Below, piece by piece: positions 20,308 to 29,973 of a stretch of DNA of 64,000 nt. How positions within the stretch are numbered: position 1 is the stretch's first letter; each line of letters begins with the position of its first letter. The stretch covers positions 1 through 64,000 of the forward strand of contig JAUPKU010000010.1 of the NCBI GenBank assembly GCA_030837285.1. The letters are read 5' to 3'. The notes beneath the pieces are model-generated. The model had not been told where the DNA came from and did no database searches. It saw only the letters and a program-made list of their open reading frames with translations. The stretch comes from Thermoproteota archaeon (lineage in GTDB: Archaea; Thermoproteota; Bathyarchaeia; RBG-16-48-13; GCA-020355125). The position numbers and the translations under genes were made by a program.

Positions 20308-20492
20308 ATGACACTAGTAGCGCGTGCAAGACTTCCTTTTCATTGATCCTCTGCCTTTTTTATTACGCTGTCACGCAGTATTTTCTTTCTTCCTTACTTA
20401 CGTAGGAGAGGAGTATGGATTTGAGTGCGACATAGTGATAAATATAAAAAACCTAGAGATGGAAAAAAGATTAAATTTTAACTTGTACTATG

Positions 20493-20954
20493 TCAGATTT
20501 TTAATTGGGTTGCTATTTTCATCCCGAAATCTATGCATTCAGGAAGTTCTCCTTCTGCGATTGGGCCTTTCATTCCGTTAACTTTTATCGACAACCCAGG
20601 AACGATTTGTTTTATTTTAGGAACTTTTTCGTTTATTCTTATCTCCATCTTCTTTACAGCTTTCTCGAAGTCTTCTTTAAGATAGGTGTCGAAAACAGCT
20701 GTCCATTTCGCCTTCAAGTCAAGTTTGCCAAGTTTATCAATAAATTTTGTAATAGTTCTAGTAGGTGCACCAAAATGAGCTGGCGCCCCTATCAATATTG
20801 CATCATAATCAGCTAACCTTTCGAGGTCTACTTCTTTAACATCGCTTATTGTAGTCTCTAATCCACCAATTTCATTAATCCCTTCCACGATCTTTCCTGC
20901 TACAAGCTTTGTGTTGCCATACTTTGTGTCATAAACAACAAAGATTCTCACCAT
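20493..20954 (-). CDS. Flavodoxin-domain protein
   Basis: RIFVVYDTKYGNTKLVAGKIVEGI; DAILIGAPAHFGAPTRTITKFIDKL. Confidence 0.85.
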   Translation of the reverse strand: MVRIFVVYDTKYGNTKLVAGKIVEGINEIGGLETTISDVKEVDLERLADYDAILIGAPAHFGAPTRTITKFIDKLGKLDLKAKWTAVFDTYLKEDFEKAVKKMEIRINEKVPKIKQIVPGLSIKVNGMKGPIAEGELPECIDFGMKIATQLKI

Positions 20955-21258
20955 GAGTTATTACCTTCAATAATTCTTGATTTTGTAGCGCGATTTAAAG
21001 AACTTGTTTACACTATAAAATTTGCGCGCTTAAATTTACTATCAAGTTAATAAGTAAAGTTTTGAAAATAGAGCGTTCTCAGATGGACGGAGGCATCTAA
21101 GGATTCAGGAGAGTTCTAGACACATGAGTCATTACGGGTTCACTAGCATTTTCAGTCGTTATTTATGAAAAATCCATTTCTTTGCAAAAGTATCGTTCTT
21201 GGATGAAAGTCTTTAATTATCGCATCATATCTTTGAGTGTTTTAACCTAATCCTTTGA

Positions 21259-22470
21259 TTGGAGTGTACTACATTTATGGATTCAAGTACGACTCTTGTG
21301 AAGAAGAGTAGGATAAACTCGGGATTTGCTCTGGTGATTACATCTCACGTTTTAAATCACGTCTACGACACTCTGATGCCTGTTCTCTATCCCTCAATAA
21401 TCTCGGAATTAAATCTATCCTATGGTCTGGTAGGGATGCTATCCATGGGGTATAGGTTATCCAGTGGAGCACTACAAATTATGATGGGCTTCTTGGGAAG
21501 ATATGTGAGAAGAAAAGTCCTACTGGCTTTTGGCATGCTCTGGCAATCTGCCGCAAATTCCTTCGGTTCAATATCCAGTGGATTTGATGGCTTGTTTGTC
21601 AGCCGCACCCTAGCCGGGATAGGGGCTAGTCCTCAGCATCCAACAGGAGCCGCATATATTACAGAAACATTTTCCAAGGAACGGCTTGGTAGAGCGCTGG
21701 GGACAAACATAACCGCTGCACAGCTTGGAAGTTTCATTACACCCTTTGTAGGAAGTCTCCTTCTGTCAGTGTTTGGCTGGAGAACCGCAATGCTGGCATT
21801 CACTATTCCTGGAATTCTAGTTGGGATTGCATTCCTGTTTATTTCAGAATCCAAACGTTCTGGAGATTGGAGAGGTTTATCCAGTATGAGCTTTCTCTTA
21901 GATGGTTTGCGCGAGGTACTGCATAACAGGACTGTATTGGTGGTTATGGTGGTTGAGATGGTGATGGCTTTTAGGATGGGGGCGAGGGACTTCATACCAT
22001 CATATCTCGTGCAAGACGTGGCATTGTCATCTCTTGAAGCAGGCGTGTTGTTCACTATTTTCGTTGGTTCGGGACTGCCTGCACCATATGTCTGGGGATA
22101 TCTATCAGACAGATTTGAGAGAAGGAAGATTCTGATGTTAACGATGGGCGTCGCAAGCGTTTTGTGGTTCCTTGTTCCGTTCAGCAGAAACACAGCTCAA
22201 CTCGTACTAGTCTTTGTACCACTCGGATTTGTCTGTCAGGGTGTTGGAGGAATCATTCAGGCTTTTGTTGGAGCAGCGACGAAAAAGGAGAATCGTGACC
22301 TAATATATGGAATCTATTTCACACTAGCCTATACGATAGGTTCTCTCGGGCCTGTGATTTTAGGCTATCTAGCAGATTCCTTTGGATTCCAAATTGGCTT
22401 CATATATGTTGGTCTAGTCTCCGCTGTCTCGGTACTTGCCGCAAGTTTCTTGAAGAACCCACATAGTTAG
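21259..22470 (+). CDS. MFS transporter
   Basis: 403 aa, polytopic; SRTLAGIGASPQHPTGAAYITE; YLSDRFERRKILM. Confidence 0.85.
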   Translation: MECTTFMDSSTTLVKKSRINSGFALVITSHVLNHVYDTLMPVLYPSIISELNLSYGLVGMLSMGYRLSSGALQIMMGFLGRYVRRKVLLAFGMLWQSAANSFGSISSGFDGLFVSRTLAGIGASPQHPTGAAYITETFSKERLGRALGTNITAAQLGSFITPFVGSLLLSVFGWRTAMLAFTIPGILVGIAFLFISESKRSGDWRGLSSMSFLLDGLREVLHNRTVLVVMVVEMVMAFRMGARDFIPSYLVQDVALSSLEAGVLFTIFVGSGLPAPYVWGYLSDRFERRKILMLTMGVASVLWFLVPFSRNTAQLVLVFVPLGFVCQGVGGIIQAFVGAATKKENRDLIYGIYFTLAYTIGSLGPVILGYLADSFGFQIGFIYVGLVSAVSVLAASFLKNPHS

Positions 22471-22770
22471 CCATCCATCAACTGAGGAGTACACCAATTC
22501 ACACTTACTAAATTTTGAGCTTTACACTTCAAAAATCAGCTTATCTAAAGTATCTATCTTCTATTTGAAATCCTGCAATTCTTTCTCTGCTTAGCCAGGT
22601 CCCAGCTATCTTTGCTCCATCTTCGACATGCTTTCTCAGCACAGCACAATTAATTCCCAATTTCGATAAACCGATAAACTGATCATTAAATCCGTTTTTT
22701 ACATAATTACTATATACACGGATTTTTCTCTTAATTATGGAATATGAAATAAGCTGTCGGTTGTTTTATT

Positions 22771-23394
22771 ATGTCCTTAACAAGAGCAGGAGCCATTTTT
22801 ATCGTTTCCATTTTCCTTTTTAACCTTATCGTCTCTATTTTTACTTATTCCAACGTGGTTTTTGGCTCATTTGACCTAATCTTACGCTTGCTTGCACTTA
22901 ACGGATTTTTCCTTCTTAGTATAACTAGTATAATGTCCGCGTTTATCAAGGAAATTTATAAGGCTCTAGGTAAACCATTTCTGCGGGTTCACCATGTTTT
23001 CGCGGCGATTGGTCTGACTCTTATCACCCTGCATCCCATAGTATACGTCATACAAACTCTCAATCTTAGAGTGTTTCTGCCTAATCTAGGATCTATAACC
23101 GATTTCTTTACCATGGGAGGCAGTGTAGCTCTAATTCTAATCTACGTGTCTTTTACAGTCGCCTTGTTGATGAAGAGAATACCGAAATACTTTAGAAAGA
23201 TACATCAGCTGGTTATTGTAGCATTGTTCTTCGCGGTAATACATGCCAACCTCTTGGGAGTCGACTTCAGTAGCATCCCGCTAAGAATAACATACGACAT
23301 ACTCTTCCTTGCCACAGTGGGAGCATATATTCTAAAACGTTATCGGGTATACAAGGCAAAAAAGCTAAAACAAAAACCATTGCTTCCATTATAA
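22771..23394 (+). CDS. Ferric-reductase-like transmembrane domain protein
   Basis: Paired His motifs in TMs: LRVHHVFAAIGLTLITLHPIVY and RKIHQLVIVALFFAVIHAN. Confidence 0.65.
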   Translation: MSLTRAGAIFIVSIFLFNLIVSIFTYSNVVFGSFDLILRLLALNGFFLLSITSIMSAFIKEIYKALGKPFLRVHHVFAAIGLTLITLHPIVYVIQTLNLRVFLPNLGSITDFFTMGGSVALILIYVSFTVALLMKRIPKYFRKIHQLVIVALFFAVIHANLLGVDFSSIPLRITYDILFLATVGAYILKRYRVYKAKKLKQKPLLPL

Positions 23395-23546
23395 ATAACT
23401 AGAATTTACGGGGCTTTAGAATTTTAGAAGTTTAGGGTTTAAAAATGGTCTCAAAAACTACAGATCTACACATTTATTCTCGTATAACCTCTTACAATTC
23501 CATACTTAATTTCACTCAGTAATAGCGCTGTCGACCTTACTAGAGC

Positions 23547-24059
23547 CTAATCTAGGATTTTTGAGGAGATTTCTTTTAATTCCTCTATTCTTACTACGGC
23601 TTCGCCTCTTGTTGGAAAATGCATAACAAAGACTTTTGAATTGTAAATGTTCTTCTGCCAGCCAAAGTCGAAGGCTTTAGAAGCTAAGAATCTTTCGTAG
23701 GTGAATTTTCCGATGAAACAAACGACTTTTGGTGTACACTCATTTATTATTTTTAGGATTCTTTCTATTCCCTGTTTTTCTTCTCCTTTCTTTAGTTGAA
23801 AAATGTTTTTTGCCGGTCTATCTATTATATTCACGAAACCTAGATTGTATACTTGATTAAATTTTTCATTGTAAATTTTCTTCAATTTCAAGTCAGACTT
23901 CAAATCCTCTAGTTTATCGTTTATGACTCCGCTTCTTCTCAACAGGTACCAGAACATTTTGTTATTTGAGAAAGGAACTCCCTTTTCAAAGGAGCCAAAA
24001 TGCGGGTTTATGCCCACGAACAGTATCCGTATATCCTTTGAAAACTTGTATTCAATCAT
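23547..24059 (-). CDS. Mug/TDG-like (UDG superfamily) mismatch uracil/thymine DNA glycosylase
   Basis: IRILFVGINPHFGSFEKGVPFSNNKMFWYLLRRSGVI; VVCFIGKFTYERF; VFVMHFPTRGEAV. Confidence 0.75.
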   Translation of the reverse strand: MIEYKFSKDIRILFVGINPHFGSFEKGVPFSNNKMFWYLLRRSGVINDKLEDLKSDLKLKKIYNEKFNQVYNLGFVNIIDRPAKNIFQLKKGEEKQGIERILKIINECTPKVVCFIGKFTYERFLASKAFDFGWQKNIYNSKVFVMHFPTRGEAVVRIEELKEISSKILD

Positions 24060-24072
24060 AATTGCATCCTAT

Positions 24073-24606
24073 TCAGCCAGGGTAAGTGACTTTTTCATGT
24101 ACCACTTTTGCAAATCCAGTAATTACGTGTTCCCTCTTGGAAGTCTTGCTAGAAATGTGAAAAACTCTAATTCTTCTACTAATCAAGGCATCTGCAATTA
24201 ATAGTCTATGGCATCGGAACGGGTTTGCTTCAGCGCACATTATGACCACTTTTTCCTTACTACCCAATGCTATAAGCTGCTCCAGAGAAGTCTCAAACCT
24301 TTCCGTCTGCATATAATCGGTAAAGCCTCTAAAACTCGTATTAGTCCAAGCAGAATTAGCAGAGTTCTTGTTTGCCCTTCGAAATCCACCCAAGCCCTCC
24401 AAATGAAGATAGCTGATTCCGTCCTTCTTCAAATCTATTTCAAGACTGTCTCCATTGAACTGAGGATTATGCCTGGATTTAGTAATGCTGCGAACATCGC
24501 AGAGTAAAGTTATAGAGTAAGACTTCAGTATCTTAACAAAATCAGTTAAAGGTCGCGTTGAGTGCCCGATCGTATATATTGTCTCTGATTCTTCAGACAT
24601 AAGCAC
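24073..24606 (-). CDS. DUF488 family protein
   Basis: IYTIGHSTRPLTDFVKIL, LLCDVRSITKSRHNPQFN, VVIMCAEANPFRCHRLLIAD. Confidence 0.85.
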   Translation of the reverse strand: MLMSEESETIYTIGHSTRPLTDFVKILKSYSITLLCDVRSITKSRHNPQFNGDSLEIDLKKDGISYLHLEGLGGFRRANKNSANSAWTNTSFRGFTDYMQTERFETSLEQLIALGSKEKVVIMCAEANPFRCHRLLIADALISRRIRVFHISSKTSKREHVITGFAKVVHEKVTYPG

Positions 24607-24661
24607 AACCTAACTTCTTTGTGTTCAATTTTCTGCGCGTTGAATACTTCTTTAGATAGCA

Positions 24662-26251
24662 TTAGGTGGATTTTTTCCTCACTTGTATGTGGGACATCGG
24701 GTTATCCATCACTCTTGGAATCCAGTCGATAAGATCCGCAGCAAGCATGTGATATCCTTTTTCCTGGACAACAAAGTCGCCAGCAGCCCCATTGATGAAC
24801 ACTCCAGCAGCCGCTGACTCAAATGGGTTAAAGCCCTGCGAGAGAAACGCTCCCACGATGCCAGACAATACGTCTCCAGTCCCTCCCACAGTCATCCCAG
24901 GATTGTGAACCACCTTATTCAACTTCAATCTCACCCCATCGCTGACCACGTCAACCGCACCCTTCAGCAAGATAACAGAATTAAGTTCTTTAGCTGATCT
25001 TCGAACATGCTCAATTTTCTTCTCAAGCTCTCTAGGAGGCTCTTCACCAACCAGAATCTTGTACTCTCCAGCATGAGGTGTAAACACGACTGGAAAGTCA
25101 AGGTGCCTCTTAGATTCTGCAAAAGCCTTCAAACCATCCGCGTCAAGCAACAATGGAATCCTCATTTTTCCTACGAGGTCCACGAGGCTCCTGACAGCTT
25201 CTATTGTATCCTTGTGAAGCCCCAAACCAGGCCCCAATATTACTGCTGAGGACTTCTCCACAAACCCTCGCAGAAAAGCAATGTTACGACTTGAAAGATG
25301 ATCTCCTTTCAACTTTAGCGTAATAAGACTTGGAGAGAAAGATGCGATATCATGGGCGGTTGCAGAAGGAGCAGCCAAAAAAACCAAGTCCACACCCACC
25401 CTCATTGCAGCCATCGCAGCCAAAGTCGGAGCGCCGGCATAAGTCTCACTGCCCCCTACGACAAGTAAACGACCATAATCACCCTTATGCGAATCAGAAA
25501 GCCGGGGCTTACGAGTCAAGAATACGTCTCCAGGCCCAATGTAATATTCAGCCTCCCTTGGAACACCAATACCTGCCACTACCAACTCCCCAATAAAACT
25601 CTTAGCACTAGAACTCGATAGACCGGTCTTCGACCTATGTAGGGCGACGGTTAAATCAGCTTTCACAGCTTCGCCTTGAATCTCACCTGAGTCGGAGTCA
25701 ACTCCAGTTGGAAGGTCAATCGCCACTTTAAAACCCGATGCTTCATTAATTGCTTTGACAGCCTCAAGAATTGGCGGTCTGAGGCGACCTTTAGCCCCTG
25801 TTCCTAAAAGAGCGTCGACGATTACTTCACCTTCCAACTTCGGGATAAGGGCTGAATCAGTAGCGACAACCGTTTTCACAGAGTCGCCAATGAATTGGAG
25901 AGCCATCCAATTCCTTTGAACAATCTCTCTTTTGACATCCTCAGGCCTGCCTATGAGGATCAGCTCAATCCTAAAGCCTAGATATGCGAGATGCCTCGCA
26001 GCAACCATTCCGTCTCCACCATTACCACCTGTCCCAGCAACAATGACAACTCGCGTCCCATCTGACTTGAAGCGAGCTGTAATCTCTTTTGCGACGCTGC
26101 TTCCAGCGTTCTCCATCATCTGAAGTGTTGAGACGCCGAAGTATTCAGCATTAGCTTCTAAAGCAGCCATTATTCTACCCGTTATATCTTCACCTTGAAA
26201 CGACAAATCTTTCACGCACCATTTGCTAATAGATGAAGATGCTTCTGACAT
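24662..26251 (-). CDS. nnr: Bifunctional NAD(P)H-hydrate epimerase / ADP-dependent NAD(P)H-hydrate dehydratase
   Basis: N-terminal YjeF: VVIVAGTGGNGGDGMVAARHLA; C-terminal: HKGDYGRLLVVGGSETYAGAP, DADGLKAFAE, VFTPHAGEY, NPGMTVGGTGDVLSGIVGAFLSQG. Confidence 0.93.
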   Translation of the reverse strand: MSEASSSISKWCVKDLSFQGEDITGRIMAALEANAEYFGVSTLQMMENAGSSVAKEITARFKSDGTRVVIVAGTGGNGGDGMVAARHLAYLGFRIELILIGRPEDVKREIVQRNWMALQFIGDSVKTVVATDSALIPKLEGEVIVDALLGTGAKGRLRPPILEAVKAINEASGFKVAIDLPTGVDSDSGEIQGEAVKADLTVALHRSKTGLSSSSAKSFIGELVVAGIGVPREAEYYIGPGDVFLTRKPRLSDSHKGDYGRLLVVGGSETYAGAPTLAAMAAMRVGVDLVFLAAPSATAHDIASFSPSLITLKLKGDHLSSRNIAFLRGFVEKSSAVILGPGLGLHKDTIEAVRSLVDLVGKMRIPLLLDADGLKAFAESKRHLDFPVVFTPHAGEYKILVGEEPPRELEKKIEHVRRSAKELNSVILLKGAVDVVSDGVRLKLNKVVHNPGMTVGGTGDVLSGIVGAFLSQGFNPFESAAAGVFINGAAGDFVVQEKGYHMLAADLIDWIPRVMDNPMSHIQVRKKST

Positions 26252-26354
26252 TTAAAAAGGCTCGATAAAATTTCAGTTGAACCTGAAAGTGTTATAAAAG
26301 GAATAAAAAGGAGGATACACAATAAATTATATAGAATATTGGAGGAAAAATTAG

Positions 26355-26588
26355 ATGCCCATGGCCTTTGTTTTAATAAACGCGGAAATAGGCTCCGAAA
26401 GCCAAATCCTAGAAGCCTTAAAGAAAGTAGCTAACGTAAAAGAGGCATACACAGTCTATGGCGTCTATGATATCGTAGCTAAAATCGAAGCTGAAACCAT
26501 GGACAAACTAAAAGATATCGTGACATGGAACATCAGGCGGCTAGACAGAGTCCGATCGACCCTCACTATGATAGTCATGGAACCATAA
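26355..26588 (+). CDS. Stand-alone Lrp/AsnC ligand-binding (RAM) domain protein
   Basis: 77 aa MPMAFVLINAEIGSESQILEALKKVANVKEAYTVYGVYDIVAKIEAETMDKLKDIV. Confidence 0.85.
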   Translation: MPMAFVLINAEIGSESQILEALKKVANVKEAYTVYGVYDIVAKIEAETMDKLKDIVTWNIRRLDRVRSTLTMIVMEP

Positions 26589-26940
26589 ACTCGATCCGAG
26601 ATGTAGTAACCTCTTCTCCACACCCCCAGATTTTACCTATCGCCTACAGCGAAAACATCTACACAACTTCCTTACTTTTAAGAAGCTGATAAAGCATCAA
26701 GAGCTGAAATATACTTTATTCTAACAGTTAAGTCGGGAATTTCATTCTTCAGGATATCTCCTTTCTACAACCTCTCTTAGATGTGACTAGTAAGATAGCT
26801 GACCAATTACCAAATACATTAGTGAAATTCTCTTAATTTTGCTTACGAATTATCACAGAGTACTATAACCTAAAACACTACATATCGAGTCCTGAGTACA
26901 AACAATTAAAAAAGAAAGAAAAAGAGAAAGTAAAAGATTT

Positions 26941-27483
26941 TTACCAGTGGTTTTTAGTGGTTATCTCTTCAAGACTATTTCTAGTGCGGGGATCAGGTGC
27001 CTCATCAGGATAGCCTAAAGGAACCAAAGCAACAACTTTGATTTCCTTCAGGATTCCTAGTGCCTCCTTAACAACAGTCTCGTCAAATCCTCCTCCTATC
27101 CAGCAGGTTCCTAACCCCTCATTCGCCGCGGCCAAAATCAAATGTTCAATACTGATTCCCATGTCTAGGAGGTAGTATAACTTCCCTTCTTTATCCCCGG
27201 ACTTGGTTGGATCAGCGCATCCCACAATTATTATCGGCGCCTGAGCAATCCAGTCCCGTGGCCTAATAGGTCGCCCATCAGCAGGAGCAGGCCCAGCTCT
27301 CTCAACAATCTTCTTTCTGAGAGCTTCATCCGACACGATGATGTAGCGCCAGCACTGCCTATTACCCCAAGACGGCGCAAGACGTGCTGCCTCAAGTACT
27401 CTCTTGAGCTTTGCCTCAGGAATAGGATCTGACTTATACTTTCTAATACTCCTCCTTTTTACAACAACATCCATAAACTCCAT
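26941..27483 (-). CDS. Nitroreductase family protein
   Basis: MDVVVKRRSIRKYKSDPIPEAKLKRVLEAARLAPSWGNRQCWRYIIV; ANEGLGTCWIGGG. Confidence 0.9.
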   Translation of the reverse strand: MEFMDVVVKRRSIRKYKSDPIPEAKLKRVLEAARLAPSWGNRQCWRYIIVSDEALRKKIVERAGPAPADGRPIRPRDWIAQAPIIIVGCADPTKSGDKEGKLYYLLDMGISIEHLILAAANEGLGTCWIGGGFDETVVKEALGILKEIKVVALVPLGYPDEAPDPRTRNSLEEITTKNHW

Positions 27484-27644
27484 ACAAATCACCACACAAT
27501 ACCAAATACCCTAGAAATATAAACACCATAACAAAGAATACTCAAAGATCATTAAAGAGAAGAAGAAAAACTGAGAGACTTCCATTCAGTAAACCAATGA
27601 TATTGCATTGGTATGGGGTATGAAATTGGTTACGTGAATTGCTT

Positions 27645-28328
27645 ATGACTGATGAATCGGATGTAAGCCCTGTTACAAGGTCTAAGTCTGAAGCTAAATC
27701 AGCTTATGACAGGCTTAGCAGATGGTATGATCTCCTAGCCAGCAGAGGCGAAGAGAAGGCGAAGAAAACTGGCTTAAGAGAACTAGCAGTAGAGGTTGGG
27801 AAAACTGTCCTCGAAGTCGGATGTGGAACCGGCAGTTCCATGGAGACTCTAGCAGAGTCCGTCGGCGAAGATGGAGAAGTTGTCGGAATTGACCTGTCAA
27901 TTGGTATGCTTAGCATTACGCAGAAGAGGATTAAAAAAGTAAAACTTTCAGATCGAGTGGAGTTAGTGTGCAGTGATGCTGCGAACCTCCCATTCAAAGA
28001 AGACTCTTTCAAAGCAGTCTTTATGAGCTTCACTTTAGAACTATTCGACACACCCGAAATCCCACTCGTCCTATTCGAATGCAAGCGAGTACTCAACAAA
28101 GACGGTCGCCTCTCAGTTGTTGCAATGTCGAAAAACAAGACCGAGAAGGACACGTTTACAATGAGACTCTACGAGTGGATGCACCGTAGACTCCCAAAAT
28201 ACGTTGACTGTCGCCCAATCCCTCTCCAAGAAATCCTAAAGAATGCTGGATTCATAGTAACCAGCCAAGAACAGTTCTCAACATGGCGGCTACCCATCAT
28301 AGTAGCACTAACCAAGAAGACACACTAA
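27645..28328 (+). CDS. Class I SAM-dependent methyltransferase (UbiE-like)
   Basis: AYDRLSRWYDLLAS; VLEVGCGTGSSMETLAESVG; DAANLPFKEDSFKAVFMSFTLELF. Confidence 0.88.
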   Translation: MTDESDVSPVTRSKSEAKSAYDRLSRWYDLLASRGEEKAKKTGLRELAVEVGKTVLEVGCGTGSSMETLAESVGEDGEVVGIDLSIGMLSITQKRIKKVKLSDRVELVCSDAANLPFKEDSFKAVFMSFTLELFDTPEIPLVLFECKRVLNKDGRLSVVAMSKNKTEKDTFTMRLYEWMHRRLPKYVDCRPIPLQEILKNAGFIVTSQEQFSTWRLPIIVALTKKTH

Positions 28329-28537
28329 TTGGTGTGCACGATTAAAAATTAATAATATTATTTTTAGCACTTTTCACAAAAAATTGTCCCAGTAAGTAAG
28401 TAAATAAATCAATTTTTCCTTGATATTAGCTAGAAAACTTCTTTATTGTTATCTTCTATAATGATATCATCTGAACTTGCAATACATATGATACTACTTT
28501 TTTGAAAGTCTCAGTAAAGATGCAAATGAAAAAGATT

Positions 28538-29108
28538 CTATGGCATCTTTTTCATCTCATGATGTATCCACCAGATGATTCCTATAGCTATCGGAATTCC
28601 GAAAATAATGAGACCCCCGACTAGTATTGAAATCGTGGAACCTACAACATAGTTTAAAGTCCAAGTTGCAAAAGCCACATTCCAGTTCCCATCTATGAAA
28701 ATCTTGATGAAGAATGCAATAAAAAAACACCGATACTCCACTTCCTCCGCTTGTCGTGCGTGAGCGTTTGCCAAAGAAATGGTATTCCGCTTTTTCCTCA
28801 TCTAGTAACTTTCTCCACCACCGCCAACCTGCCAGTGCGCCTAAACCTGCTGGAACTCCGATGAAGAGAAGTTCCCAGAAAATCAAATGGAGTATAAACG
28901 TCACCAAATATCCCATTGTCCATAAACCTAAACTCGTTGGCACCATATTTGTTGCTTGAGCATCTGCAACGAACCATAAGTAGACATAAATTGCACCGAC
29001 AAAAGCTACAATGCCTACCACAGCAAATAAAGCAACGATGTTCCAATGTTTTCTTAAGAATTTTTTCCAGTTCTCGGAACCATTTTCTGACCCAGTTTCT
29101 CTCAACAT
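28538..29108 (-). pseudogene. Four-TM-type membrane protein interrupted by a frameshift in an A7 run
   Basis: ORF 28557-29108 supplies MLRETGSENGSENWKKFLRKHWNIVALF...GKRSRTTSGGSGVSVFF and ORF 28538-28801 continues FFIAFFIKIFIDGNWNVAFATWTLNYVVGSTISILVGGLIIFGIPIAIGIIWWIHHEM; switch at A7 28721-28727. Confidence 0.65.
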
Positions 29109-29386
29109 GAATTTTCTCTTCCTCTTAAGTCCATAACATTGAACTGTTTCACCAGAGAAGCTTTTGTCGCGCGCGCGTGGATTTAAAATTAATCTTCACA
29201 CACATTTTCTATTCTATTCCCTTTCCTATTATCCTATTCTTATATTCGCTTTCAATCATGTTCACCGTACACCATCACCACACGGATAGTGTATATCATA
29301 TATATCACACAAAAAAGAGAAATAAAAAAATCTTAAACACTTTAGTATATTAATTATCGGGAATGCAATGTTTTTTCAGTGGTTGT

Positions 29387-29806
29387 TTACTTCCATTCGT
29401 GGACGACTATATCAAATTCCATCCACTGTGGGTCACCTTCCAAGGTGACTATCGCAACAGCTGAGTTCATCCAAGTTAGTTTCTGAGACATCGTCATAAA
29501 GTTCCAAATTCCAACACTCTTGCTCTTGCCACCCTCCACATAGCCATATCCGTAGCCCTTTACGACTGCCATATCACCAGTCATTGTGTTCATTATACCC
29601 TGACCTATGCTATTACCGGAACCAGTTGGCCCCATTAGTATGTTTCCTGTGAACGTTACCTGTCCATCTAAGCCCTTAGCTCGCCCCATTCCCCTGAGTT
29701 GAGCACTCCAAGTCGCTTCCAAAGTAACTCCATCAGCATTGGCGCCCTTCACAACTGTGCTCATACTCTTTCCTTTTCCTTCCCACAACTTATCGCCTAA
29801 AACCAT
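29387..29806 (-). CDS. Hypothetical protein, beta-rich
   Basis: 139 aa, Gly-rich with alternating hydrophobics: VTFTGNILMGPTGSGNSIGQGIMNTMTGDMAVVKGYGYGYVEGGKSKSVGIWNFMTMSQKLTWMNSAVAIVTLEGDPQWMEFDIVVHEWK. Confidence 0.65.
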   Translation of the reverse strand: MVLGDKLWEGKGKSMSTVVKGANADGVTLEATWSAQLRGMGRAKGLDGQVTFTGNILMGPTGSGNSIGQGIMNTMTGDMAVVKGYGYGYVEGGKSKSVGIWNFMTMSQKLTWMNSAVAIVTLEGDPQWMEFDIVVHEWK

Positions 29807-29973
29807 TCTTTTTGCCCTCCATTAAGTACAATAGAAATAACTTGTAACATAAGGGGGTGTGATTGTATAATTACAACAATAGAAAGTAGGGAGTGCACGT
29901 GATATTTAACATAGTCTGGTCGACTTTCGTTCGTATCAGCACGCGCTAAACATGTTGTTTCTTGGAATTTGCC

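Noticed and set aside
21633-22193. 186-aa minus-strand ORF inside the MFS gene
   Set aside because: Antisense shadow of a clear MFS transporter (21259-22470); no recognisable motifs.
27704-28153. 149-aa minus-strand ORF
   Set aside because: Antisense to a SAM methyltransferase; low-complexity Ser/Thr-rich translation.
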